Positions 38,001 to 47,634 of a DNA stretch of 64,000 bases are shown here, piece after piece. The DNA comes from Liolophura sinensis. Taxonomy: Eukaryota > Mollusca > Polyplacophora > Chitonida > Chitonidae. Under the pieces are notes generated by a model, which was not told the DNA's origin, searched no databases, and worked only from the letters and a program-made list of their open reading frames with translations. The stretch spans positions 19,453,385 through 19,517,384 of the forward strand of contig NC_088295.1 of assembly GCF_032854445.1 (NCBI RefSeq), given 5' to 3'. Positions within the stretch are counted from its first letter, which is position 1, and every line of letters begins with the position of its first letter. Both the position numbers and the translations under genes were made by a program.

Positions 38001-39845
38001 AAAGGCTTGAAGGTGAAATTTGCCAGTCTGGTTCAGGCTCCTTAGGCTCAATGGGAGATCGGGACAGTTTGGCTGGCTCATACGAACTCAGACATTTCCG
38101 TGGGAGGAGTGGGGATAAAGATGATTTGTCCATAGCTTCATCACTGGCAGAATTTGAACGGCTTGAACAGGAGCTTGCACACAGTGGATCTGGTGGATCA
38201 GGAGGTTCAATTGACAAGATACCAACCGATGGTAACAAAAGTAGTGGTGGTGAGCCATCATCATTATCCTCTCTGGGTGAATTTGAAAAATTGGAACATG
38301 AACTACAAAAGCAAGAGGTTGAAAACAGACGAAGTTCTATGGAAAGTTGTTCACGGAAAAGTGATACTGGATCTTCAATGTCCTCTTTAAATGAATTCGA
38401 AAGACTTGAACAAGAAATTGTTATAGGTGATGAATTGCAAGCAGAAGCACAGAAAATTGTATCAATCTTGGAGTCAGGAGAACTTATGCATGAATCAGAG
38501 AGTGAACATGAGCAATCTGAAGCACAAACAACTGTAAGAGAAATTACACAAATGACAGATTCAATTGAAGCTGATCAGTTACCTTTGGATCCCCCTTCAA
38601 GCAGAACTTTTGATTCTGAAATTCCTGATATAACAGAAAAGGATTCTTTGGATGGAAAGGACATTGATTCAGATTCCCTGAGCGAGTCAGATTTTGACCA
38701 AGGTCTGGATACAGTGATGAGTGGTGACTGCTTTAGTGCTGTGATAGAAGAGGAGCTTAGAATTGAGCAAGAGGAACTGCGTTTAGGAGGAGAATTGGAT
38801 CATGACTCATTGGAGGAGGATTTACATTGTACTGAAATGAAAAGAAAAGAATCTACCAAAGATTTTGACACGGATTCATTGCAAGGAGTTGAAAGTATTA
38901 TGCAGTTATCTGCAGATTCTATTAGTTCAGACCAGCAAGTCCCATCTGCTGGTGCAGATGGTGAAAGGTTTGACACTGATTCTCTTCAGGGCCAGGAGGG
39001 CATAATGGAGAGATCAATTGATTCCTTAGAGATTGAACAAGTCCCAGACCAAGCCAAAGTAACCGACACAGACTCCCACAAAGATTCAGAGGGGGTAATG
39101 CAAACATCTGCCGATTCTTTGGAAGGAACACAACCAGAACAAGAAGTCCCAACCAGCATGGAAACCTCAGTTGATTCAACAACATGGAGTTTAGCAAGTT
39201 CCGGGTTTTCCCGTTCATCTCAGGACACTCTCAAATCCCGGAGTAGTTCTAGTTCAGGCCGAGACATCATGCAGGTGTCCTCAGATTCCTTGGGAATGCA
39301 GAAGTCTATCCATGAGGAAACGATCAGTGAAAAGAGACACTCTGGTGAATACACATTAACAAAGAAGGAGACAACCATAATTGAAACAGATGTGCACCAT
39401 GTAACCTTCACAAGGACTTCAGACACAAACCCTTTCCTTGACACGGAGGGTAATGTGAAAAACAACAAGGATGCAGCAAATGCAGATTATGACAGGGAAG
39501 GCAATTTCCGTTGGAGTTCATCTGAAGATGAAGACACCAAGCCTGCACCTAACCCATTTTTAGACTGGGGTCCTTACGAAGAGAAAAAGAAGGTGTTTAC
39601 GATGACAGAATGGGAAGAAATGAAGCGGGCAAAGAAACAGAGCATGGATGTGATGGAAAAAACTGACCCATCTAGTCCTGAACAGCCTATGTCAACAGAC
39701 CAAAGTTCTGTAGAGAGAAATCTCCCGTCCCCTCACCCCACTGACCCCAGCCAATCCAGCTCACACACTGCTCCTCTTCTCCCCTCATCCTCCCTGTCAG
39801 CTATGCCAGCAGACCAGGGACCCGACCCTTCTACTGACACTAGAG
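32091..39845 (+). CDS. Gene 1 exon 14: 7.8-kb giant exon with docking-motif clusters
   Basis: Acceptor CTTTCTCTAG|AT and donor ACTAGAG|GTATTA, phase 1 at both ends; 2,585 uninterrupted codons. Mostly unique, acidic, Ser-rich and predicted disordered. Recognisable pieces in order (exon residue numbers): SPTPEDMF near 1470; an amphipathic helix LIERTASKFVESVLVDIK near 1504-1528 that fits the PKA RII-anchoring pattern; paired RYEFIEKTEL and RYEMIERGEL (about 1900-1925); four SLxEFExLE motifs (about 1960-2110); five or six D-T/S-D-S-L units (about 2190-2400); two NPFLD motifs (2446 and 2487); and a Ser/Pro-rich end. The EFERLE and NPF-bearing end is the likeliest conserved functional block. Fly and vertebrate giant ankyrins act in axons with microtubules and membrane partners; similar roles here are inferred. 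Confidence 0.8.
36602..36676 (+). other. Predicted PKA RII-binding amphipathic helix within exon 14
   Basis: Encodes E-L-I-E-R-T-A-S-K-F-V-E-S-V-L-V-D-I-K-E-K-V. The AKAP core pattern is a hydrophobic/small residue, two any, two hydrophobic, two any, two hydrophobic, two any, then hydrophobic; it is met by A-SK-FV-ES-VL-VD-I. Beside the Ht31 anchoring peptide (start DLIEEAASRIVDAVIEQVK) about half the positions are identical and most others conservative. There is no proline in the helix, in a region otherwise rich in Pro and acidic residues. Confidence 0.55.
37960..38420 (+). repeat. Four SLxEFExLE motif repeats in exon 14
   Basis: The copies read SSLAEFERLEGEI, SSLAEFERLEQEL, SSLGEFEKLEHEL and SSLNEFERLEQEI, each after a D-D-x-S or Ser-rich lead (KDDVSLS, KDDLSIA). 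They are spaced about 100-160 nt apart and separated by Gly/Ser-rich linkers, so the motif rather than the linker is conserved. Confidence 0.85.
38650..39300 (+). repeat. DTDSLQ...M..S.DSL repeats in exon 14
   Basis: Units of about 25-35 residues: DSDSLSESDFDQGLDTVM, FDTDSLQGVESIMQLSADS, FDTDSLQGQEGIMERSIDS, TDTDSHKDSEGVMQTSADS, and a looser last copy (RDIMQVSSDSLG). The common pattern is D-x-D-S-L-x6-M-x2-S-x-D-S-L. Confidence 0.75.
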
Positions 39846-41160
39846 GTATTATTAACAAACACTAATGGTTATCTGCATGGAATGTTTGAGCACTGCCAAG
39901 CTTTGTATGCATGCCAGTGGTATGAACTGTAAAATCTGTCTTTCAGTTTGGCTTCTCTTCCAGGCTTTTCAGTGGAAAACAAAAAAAGTACAGAAAGATC
40001 TCTTCCTCCCTCAGCTGTAGTTCATTCTTTTCTTTTGCAGATGTTGTTTCGTGAAGCCTCCATGCTATTTTGTCTTCTGTTAGTTACATTTACATGTGGA
40101 AATAAGCAGAGTATTTTTTCTCTTAAGTTGCCTTACTCTAGGTGAATAGTTTTGTTTGTGTCTCTCTGTAGATGTGGTTATTTCACGGTTTTATATTGTC
40201 TGGTGGTAATCCCCTCTATGTGGTGCTTATGCATGAGCTCCTGTCTATCTCGTCTTACTATGTGGAGTATGAAAGATAACCACAGTTTCTTATTACAAAG
40301 CATAGACTAGAGTAAACTATTACTGCTCCCTAGTATGTTTTACCTTATGTAGTTGCAGTATTCTGTGGTTTGGCACTAGTTGGTGAAGTCCCATTGGCTC
40401 TATTGTTTTAACTGGTAATAGAACCCATTAGACTAACCTAAAGTATATTATTGAAACTAGGTTTTAAAGTTGTGAATTAAGTTTGTCTGTGGTGTGTATG
40501 GTGTCCTGAGGACTGAGAATCTTACTGATTGATGTAAAGTATGTGGACGCCTTTAAGAGCATTGAGCCTGTTTGGACCAGTCAATTATGGATAAAAGCAG
40601 TGTCATACTAATATCAATCAGTCTGTCTTAGGTCTCGCCACCTAACTGTTGTCAAGGTAACTAGTATGCGTACAGTCTCTGGGGCATGAAAGACTTTAGC
40701 CGCTTGTTAGTGACTTCATAAATGAAGAAAATGATTGGCTGAGGTATTCTGTTAGGAAGAAACCTGGGTTGGAGTATAAGAAAAGAAGATCTAAAAGCCC
40801 TGCTGAGGCTATGAGGGTTGGCTTTGGCTTTAAAGCACAGTTGTCTTCTTGCTGCAGGGATTTTGTTCAGAGCAGCTGCTGACCATCAAGCTGTCATATG
40901 GGGCATAGTTGACAAACTTGCTTTCTTAACATGGAAAGTAACATGGAGGGTATAAGCACTATGGAAGCTCTGGTGATACGCTGACATGTAGGTGTGTTTG
41001 TGCGCAAGTGTTTCAAACCCCAGCAATTGTATGGTGTTGGATGGTCGTCTGATGGTGATTGGTGGAGATTATTCGGACACAGATGAAAGTGTGTCGTTCT
41101 TCATGCCGTGTCTCCTGTTGTTGATTACCTGATTAACACTTGCTGTTCTCATTTTGCTAG
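39846..41160 (+). other. Intron, no gene seen
   Basis: An AG at 39962 (CTCTTCCAG|GC) opens about 60 codons, but no donor restores phase 1; not annotated as an exon. Confidence 0.55.
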
Positions 41161-41226
41161 CTGAGCAGGAGGAGGAAATGGAGCCTGAACCAGCCCCTCT
41201 ACCAACCACAGCCTACCAGACAAGAG
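41161..41226 (+). CDS. Gene 1 exon 15, 22-codon cassette
   Basis: Acceptor CATTTTGCTAG|CT and donor ACAAGAG|GTGCTT, phase 1 at both ends. It encodes A-E-Q-E-E-E-M-E-P-E-P-A-P-L-P-T-T-A-Y-Q-T-R, an acidic half then a Pro-rich half. Confidence 0.65.
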
Positions 41227-44200
41227 GTGCTTCTTATTCTATCATTTTGGTGTTCTCATGCTATTGTTTATCTATACAGCTTTTCAATGTTATCTTGCCA
41301 TAGCTGACTCTGCTGTAATAGTTATAGGATTTGAGTGTACTCCACTATTTGTTTTATCTGTGTTTTTAAATTATGGGTGTGTCAGTGTTTGTTGTGATTT
41401 AGCTTTTGTTTTTCTTTGGGGTTTTTTTCTTAATGAATTGCAGATTATATTTTACAGGTTTACAATTTTTAATATTACCATTTTCCATGTTCTACATGTA
41501 TGTTCATATATATTAATTTCATTTATAAAAGTAATTTCTGTGATATTACATTTACGAAAGTAGGTTTTTTTTTGTGTATTCATTCATCAAATGCTTGTGT
41601 GTGTGTATAGTTTATTTAAAATGCTTCATTTTTCACCAGCTTCAATAATTCACTTCATGTTTAATTTAATGAGTATTGTAATAACTCATACAATGATATA
41701 GATGTAAACAAGACAGAAGAGAAACAGGACAGCTTTCAGGATTGTGTTTTGAAAAAATCAGTAATCTTGGTAATGGAGCAGTATTAAGTGCAGGCGTGAA
41801 AACACATATAAAATCATCCAGTGAGAGTTGCGTTTACGTGTAATGTAATTGAGCCATCATCAGGGCAGCTCAGATAAACAATTACCTTTATGAGTACCTG
41901 CTCGGAGATTGAATCGGACACGGTCTAGTAATAGAACATCTGCCTTAATGAAGAGTGTGTGGCTTTGTGTAACCTTTCTTGGTTGCCATGGTAACTTCAC
42001 CCTTATGTCGGACTCCCCAAGGCCTGTTGGCTAAGCCAGGGTAGGCTTGTTGACAGGCCTTTTATCGCAGGTAGTGGTCAGTGGCCCTTTTTGTGGAGAT
42101 TTTAGTCATCAGCTGTCAATAGCAGCAGCAGGAGCAGCCACATCTCATCATACTAGAGGCTTTGGCTAAGTGACTGGATAAGCCTGGTGGCCAGACAGCC
42201 AGTATGCCGTTCGCCCTACCCAGGCCTAAACTCCCTCGATTTAGGCAGGGTACAGGCATGTAAGGAAGGTAGAATCAAGCATATAACACACAAATTATAA
42301 ATTATAATAAATTATTACCTGTAACACAAATTTCCACGCAGTTCAATACAAGTGTGTATACATGTATTGATTTCTTGTCAAATGATGGTATTCCTGAGGC
42401 TGTTTCATTCACTAGGTGGTGTGTATATGTGATTTCTGCTGCATCCTGATACAAGTATCTGCAGTTGCCCATCTTATGTTTAATACCACAACACTAGATG
42501 ACACACACCACTGTCTAGTTCCCCTTAACCTGTTTGATAATTAACATTCATGCTTCCCTACACCTCAGCATCAGCAATATGTGTACATTGTCTTAGTTGT
42601 CTCTGGGGGATGAGTTACTTTGCTGTTCTGTAATTGTAAACAGTTGTCTGAATTCATCTCAATGACCCATTGTGATTGATTCATGTCATTATCATGATCC
42701 ACACTGCATCATCACAAAATCTCATTAAAGGTGACAGCATGGGCCTGTTAGCTCACAGCAGGTGGTTAATAGATCAAGGCAAAACCTTCAGCTGTTTCTG
42801 TCCATTACCACTATTTACTGGTGTAGCCATGTAGTTGAGCCAGTATCGGTACCTTAGTAGTATTAATAGATGTTTGATCCTGCCTGATTAAGTGATCATG
42901 ACAAATATATGCATCTGCTGGTGTTCATACTGTTCCTGACATTTGAACTGGCTGTGACTGGTGATATGTAGCTCTATTAATTACCTTAGTACTCACTAGA
43001 TGGCTGTACCTATTACCTCAATACTCACTAGATGACTGTACCTGTTACCTCAGTACTCAGTAGATGACTGTACCAATTACCTCAATACTCACTTGATGAC
43101 TATACCTATTACCTCAATACTCACTAGATGACTGTACCTATTACCTCAATACTCACTAGATGACTACCCATTACCTCGATACTCACTAGATGACTGTGCT
43201 ATTACCTCAGTACTCACTAGATGACCGTACCTATTACCTCAATACTCACTAGATGACTGTACCTGTTACCTCAGTACTCACTAGATGACCATACCTATTA
43301 CCTCAATACTCACTAGATGACTGTACCTATTACCTCAGTACTCACTAGATGAATGTACCAATTACCGCAGTACTCACTAGATGAATGTACCTATTACCTC
43401 AATACTCACTAGATGACTGTACCTATTACCTCAGTACTCACTAGATGACTGTACCTATTACCTCAGTACTCACTAGATGACTGTACCTTTTACCTCAATG
43501 CTCACTAGATGACTGTACCAATTACCTCAGTACTCACTAGATGAGTGTACCTATTACCTCACTACTCACTAGATGACTGTACCTATTACCTCAGTACTCA
43601 CTAGATGACTGTACCAATTACATCAGTACTCACTAGGTGACTATACCAATTACCTTAGTGCTCCCTAGATGACTGTACCAATTACCTTAGTACTCACTAG
43701 ATGACTGTACCAATTACATCAGTACTCACTAGATGAATGTACCAATTACGTCAGTACTCACTAGATGACTGTACCAATTACCTTAGTAGTTACTAGATGA
43801 ATGTACCAATTACCTCCGTACTCACTAGATGATTGTACCAATTACCTCAGTACTCACTAGATGACTGTACCAATTGCCTTAGTAGTTACTAGATGAATGT
43901 ACCAATTACATCAGTACTCACTAGATGACTGTAACTATTACCTTAGTACTCACTATATAACTGTACCAATTACCTCAGTACTCACTAGATGACTATACCA
44001 ATTACCTTAGTGCTCACTAGATGGAATGTACCAATTACATCAGTACTCACTAGATGACTATACCAATTACCTTAGTGCTCACTAGATGAATGTACCAATT
44101 ACCTAGTACCTCACTAGATGACTATACCAATTACATCAGTACTCACTAGATGAATGTACCAATTACGTCAGTACCCACTAGATGACTGTACCAATTACCT

Positions 44201-44551
44201 TAGTAGTTACTAGATGAATGTACCAATTACCTCCGTACTCACTAGATGACTGTACCTATTACATTAGTACTCAGTAGATTACTGTACCAATTACCTTAGT
44301 AGTTACTAGATGAATGTACCAATTACATCAGTACTCACTACATGGACTGTACCTATTACCTTAGTACTCACTAGATAACTGTACCAATTACCTCAGTACT
44401 CACTAGATGACTGTACCAATTACATCATTAACATCGTGGCAGTATACATGCACTTTGATATCAATAATAAGTTGTCCAGGTTCTGAATAACAGTTTATTA
44501 AGTGTCGCAGTTTTAAGATTGTGCGTGTTTTTGTTTTTGTTTGGCATCCAG
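41227..44551 (+). other. Intron holding the 32-bp minisatellite
   Basis: The first 1.7 kb is unique AT-rich sequence with no exon found; the rest is mostly the tandem array listed separately, ending about 120 bp before the next exon. Confidence 0.65.
42970..44430 (+). repeat. 32-bp minisatellite, about 45 copies
   Basis: The unit is ATTACCTCAGTACTCAC followed by TAGATGACTGTACCT. Variants alternate (CTCAGTACT/CTCAATACT/CTTAGTAGT; GACTG/GAATG), with groups of variants recurring together in the right half, so blocks of several units have been duplicated. It is non-coding (32 is not a multiple of 3, and stops occur in all frames). Confidence 0.92.
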
Positions 44552-44653
44552 TGGGTGATGCTCGGCGCGTCGCATCTATAGATGAGGATGACACGGCTGA
44601 GTATGACATCACAGAGCATGGGGACCTGGTCCATGGCATACCTGACAAGTTTG
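44552..44653 (+). CDS. Gene 1 exon 16, 34-codon cassette
   Basis: Acceptor TTGGCATCCAG|TG and donor AAGTTTG|GTATGT, phase 1 at both ends. It encodes V-G-D-A-R-R-V-A-S-I-D-E-D-D, then T-A-E-Y-D-I-T-E-H-G-D and L-V-H-G-I-P-D-K-F. The RRVAS segment is a basic-directed kinase-type site (R-x-x-S). Exons 15-19 are short and evenly sized, the usual pattern of an ankyrin C-terminal tail. Confidence 0.75.
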
Positions 44654-45066
44654 GTATGTCCCCTCAGCACAAGTCAAGCACATTTATTTGTTGCCTACAC
44701 CATTTTCAGCATTCTTATAGATAGTGGTCATGTCCTGATAACTGCTTATTTATTACTACATATATATGTCCCAATGGACTGACTAGTGGTCTGCAGCTTG
44801 ACTGATAGCCCTGCTATAACAAGATTCAGAAAGTCGTGCTTAAGGTCCATGTGGACTTGCAACAATGTAGTGTTCAATTTTCTTTCCTGAACAGTTGGTT
44901 GATTATCTGTATACATAATTAAAGTTGACCACAGTTCTGTCTGTGATGTGATGAATCTTAGTGGCTGGTCTAGATGATGGACAAAAAATCAGGGCATAAA
45001 CAATTGTGTGGTATTTCTGCACATGTGGTTACTGCTGGGTGTAACTTGTGATGTTCCTTGTACCAG
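44654..45066 (+). other. Intron, no gene seen
   Basis: Unique AT-rich sequence. Confidence 0.6.
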
Positions 45067-45162
45067 CTCAGAAAACAGGACCAGCGTTTGTTGATCGTCG
45101 TGATTTGGAGGAGTCCGAGGAGGATGAAGTGGTCGATTATACGGAAGAGGAAGAAGTTGAAG
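45067..45162 (+). CDS. Gene 1 exon 17, 32-codon cassette
   Basis: Acceptor CCTTGTACCAG|CT and donor GTTGAAG|GTCAGC, phase 1 at both ends. It encodes A-Q-K-T-G-P-A-F-V-D-R-R-D-L-E-E-S-E-E-D-E-V-V-D-Y-T, then E-E-E-E-V-E. Short basic lead, very acidic end. Confidence 0.75.
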
Positions 45163-45724
45163 GTCAGCAGGTCTAATGTTGTGTTGTGGTCAGGTCATTT
45201 TTGATCAATCTCAGTATCACTTCTGGTGTTGTTTCTCTCCCGGGTCACCTTTGACCAGTTCCCGGTCTCATGTGTAGTGTTGTGTTTCAGCCATGTCCTC
45301 TTTGACCAGTTTACAGTTTTCACATGCTGTATAGTGTTGTGTTGAAGCAAAGTCCTGTTTGACCATACCCAGGTCTCACATCTGGTTTTGCCCATGACCA
45401 ACCTCTGATCTCTTTGCTAATGTTATATTTTAGCCATGCAGGTGACCTTTGACAAGCTCCTGGTCACATTGCTAATGTTGTGTTGTATCTAAGTCACTTC
45501 AAGCTGTTCCTGGTTTCACATATAATGTTGTGTTTTGTCTGGGCCACCTTTTACCAATCCATGATCTCACGTATAGTGTTGTGGCAGGGTCACTTGTTTC
45601 CAATCCCAGTCTCACTGCTACTGCTCTCTTTACCTTTTCACAGTCCCATTTCTTCATTGATATTTTAATAATGTGTTATTGATCCATTTGCAAAGGCATC
45701 TATAGCCTGTTTCAGTTTCACTAT

Positions 45725-45990
45725 GTGTAGTCTTGTGTTGACATTGTCACCTCTCAGTTTCACATGTACAAACGAAATATGTTGTTGACACTTGGTCACC
45801 TGTAATAAATGCCATTCTCACTGCTGCGGTGTAGTCTTGTGTTGACATTGTCACCTCTCAGTTTCACATGTACAAACGAAATATGTTGTTGACACTCGGT
45901 CACATGTAGTAAGTGCCAGTCTCACTGCTATGTTTTGTGTCTTGTGTTGACATTGTCACCTCTCAGTTTCACATGTACAAATATGTATTT
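45725..45990 (+). repeat. 105-bp tandem repeat, about 2.5 copies
   Basis: Copies begin near 45726, 45831 and 45938 with GTCTTGTGTTGACATTGTC and share the following TCTCAGTTTCACATGTACAA. The third copy is truncated. Confidence 0.85.
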
Positions 45991-46343
45991 TCTGGCCTAC
46001 TGTGTGTGTTTTATGCTTTCCTCTCACACCTCTTCACCACCCCTCCAGACCCCTTTAAGGGAGGCATTCTGTAGACGTCTACTTACATGTAATTGTATTT
46101 GGAACAGTTGAAAAGCAGAACTGACCTGTAGATCACTTAACTTTTCTATTCATTTATTTGTCATTCCTTTCAGATTTTGATGTTGAATTTCTATTTGTTT
46201 CAGAAGTACAACAGGGCAATGATTGTTTATATATGTTTGACTGTATATATGTTTGACTGTTTTATGAATGATAAAATATTTCTGTGACCTTGACCTTTAC
46301 ATACATGTACGTATGCATGACATGGTGGGGGATACATATTAAT

Positions 46344-46347
<4 letters not shown>

Positions 46348-46388
<41 letters not shown>
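46348..46388 (+). repeat. 41-base T homopolymer
   Basis: An uninterrupted T run followed by CAGGC. The true length is uncertain in any assembly. It looks like an acceptor tract, but the sequence after CAG is not an open phase-1 exon. Confidence 0.95.
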
Positions 46389-47025
46389 CAGGCTTAATTT
46401 GTTTGGGTGTCTTAAAATTTATATCTCTTTATATATTTCCCAGTGTATGTTTATTCCCTTAACTTAAAAATGTAATTAAATTCAAATTAGTGTATTATTG
46501 ACATATACTATCCTCATATGACATATAGATTACCAAGAACTAAAGAGGTACCTGTCTAATAATTTCACCTGTTTTTAACAATTGTTATTTAGATGATTTT
46601 CATTTCTATGTCAGTTGGGTAATATGTAACCAGTTGGGTAATATGTAACCTCAAAGAAGTTATCTCTGGGCAAACATAATGTTTTAAATGTGGATTGTGT
46701 GGTTTCACCAATCTGTTAAATGTACAAATAGCTAATAATCTATAGTGGGTGGCAAACCTCCTGCTGATTATAACGTTTGTCTAATAAATAATGTTGGCTA
46801 ACATTGGACATTTTAACCATTTCATCTGTTGTAAGTTAAATCGAACCATTTTATACAGAATGCCCTTTTGCCAAAGCTACATACTCTTTATCTGTATATC
46901 AACTACCAACCCTTGAATAGAACTCTTGCTTATTTTCTCCCTCCCATCCCTGCCTAATTTCTGGTCACAGGGGTTGATGTGTAGAAATGTGTACAGTTTG
47001 TGTTGACGATTTGTATCCCTGACAG

Positions 47026-47091
47026 AAGGAGCAATGGTTAGTGCTGAAGACGACGGGGCCCGACCAGACTCGCAGACTACCAAGCAACCAG
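47026..47091 (+). CDS. Gene 1 exon 18, 22-codon cassette
   Basis: Acceptor TATCCCTGACAG|AA and donor CAACCAG|GTAACT, phase 1 at both ends. It encodes E-G-A-M-V-S-A-E-D-D-G-A-R-P-D-S-Q-T-T-K-Q-P. No motif recognised. Confidence 0.72.
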
Positions 47092-47518
47092 GTAACTACA
47101 TCTGCAACAGGATAACAAAACACAAAGATAGCCAAGCTAACAGCCCTCTTCAAAATACCTGTAGTTTTGAATTGAAGTGAGAATATGAGGCATCATTAAT
47201 TGTTCTGGCCGAAGATTTACAGTTTTGTTGTAAGTCTTGCATTAATTCAGTGTTATTATAAATGAACTAGAAAAGTTATTACCTTTGCCTGTGTCTTACT
47301 TAGTCTGAATGGCCAGCTGACACTTTGTAAGGTTGTGAATATTTTCAATCAGTTAAGTCATTCTTCAAGATGTTGAATTATTCTGTGAAGTGCATTTGAA
47401 CACAGTTGTTGAGATTGTTGTCATGCTCTATGGTTTACTTTAAAAAAAATTGAAATCATTGATTTTAATGATTCATCACTGCAATGAATTACTAAAGTTT
47501 ACCCCTGTCCTTGTAGAG
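47092..47518 (+). other. Last intron of gene 1
   Basis: AT-rich; ends in a tandem acceptor (CTTGTAGAG). Only the second AG keeps the frame open. Confidence 0.65.
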
Positions 47519-47634
47519 TGGTAATGAAGCGTCAGACACACAAGAAGACGGTGATGAAGCCCGACGGTCAGGAGGAGACATTAGTGACTGTGGAGACAAA
47601 GGTGGACCAGGACAAGGAAGCCCCTGAGAACTGA
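47519..47634 (+). CDS. Gene 1 exon 19: C-terminal coding exon, ankyrin-tail-like
   Basis: With the acceptor GTAGAG|TG the phase-1 frame reads V-V-M-K-R-Q-T-H-K-K-T-V-M-K-P-D-G-Q-E-E, then T-L-V-T-V-E-T-K-V-D-Q-D-K-E-A-P-E-N and TGA at 47632. The basic VxKRxTxKxxxKPDG stretch followed by a Val/Thr strand is the kind of segment found at ankyrin C-termini. The upstream AG at 47515-47516 would give an immediate stop (TGG TAA). A shifted frame just past the stop encodes L-K-E-S-M-Q-Q-I-I-D-Q-F-M-E-G-Q, which looks like a natural continuation (see findings), so the annotated stop may be premature. Confidence 0.68.

Larger units (their letters stand above)
45163..47025 (+). other. Intron with degenerate repeats and a long T run
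   Basis: At 45180-45650 a decayed repeat of TGTTGTG...GTCACCTTTGACCAG type recurs about every 70-100 bp. The 105-bp repeat and the T run are listed separately. A 19-bp direct repeat (AGTTGGGTAATATGTAACC) occurs twice at about 46613-46650. No exon supported. Confidence 0.65.

Noticed and set aside
18880-38640. SxIP-type microtubule plus-end motifs (SEIP near 18890 and 38620, SSIP near 35245)
   Set aside because: EB-binding SxIP sites need basic surroundings; these lie in acidic sequence.
39963-40145. Possible exon after CTCTTCCAG (GFSVENKKSTERSLPPSA)
   Set aside because: Open in phase 1, but the only good donor (TCTAG|GTGAAT) leaves phase 2, and the second half is hydrophobic low-complexity sequence.
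42970-44430. CRISPR-like regular repeats
   Set aside because: Head-to-tail 32-bp minisatellite with no unique spacers, in an animal intron.
46178-46255. Possible exon after CCTTTCAG or TTGTTTCAG
   Set aside because: Opens in phase 1 but has no acceptable donor before the stop.
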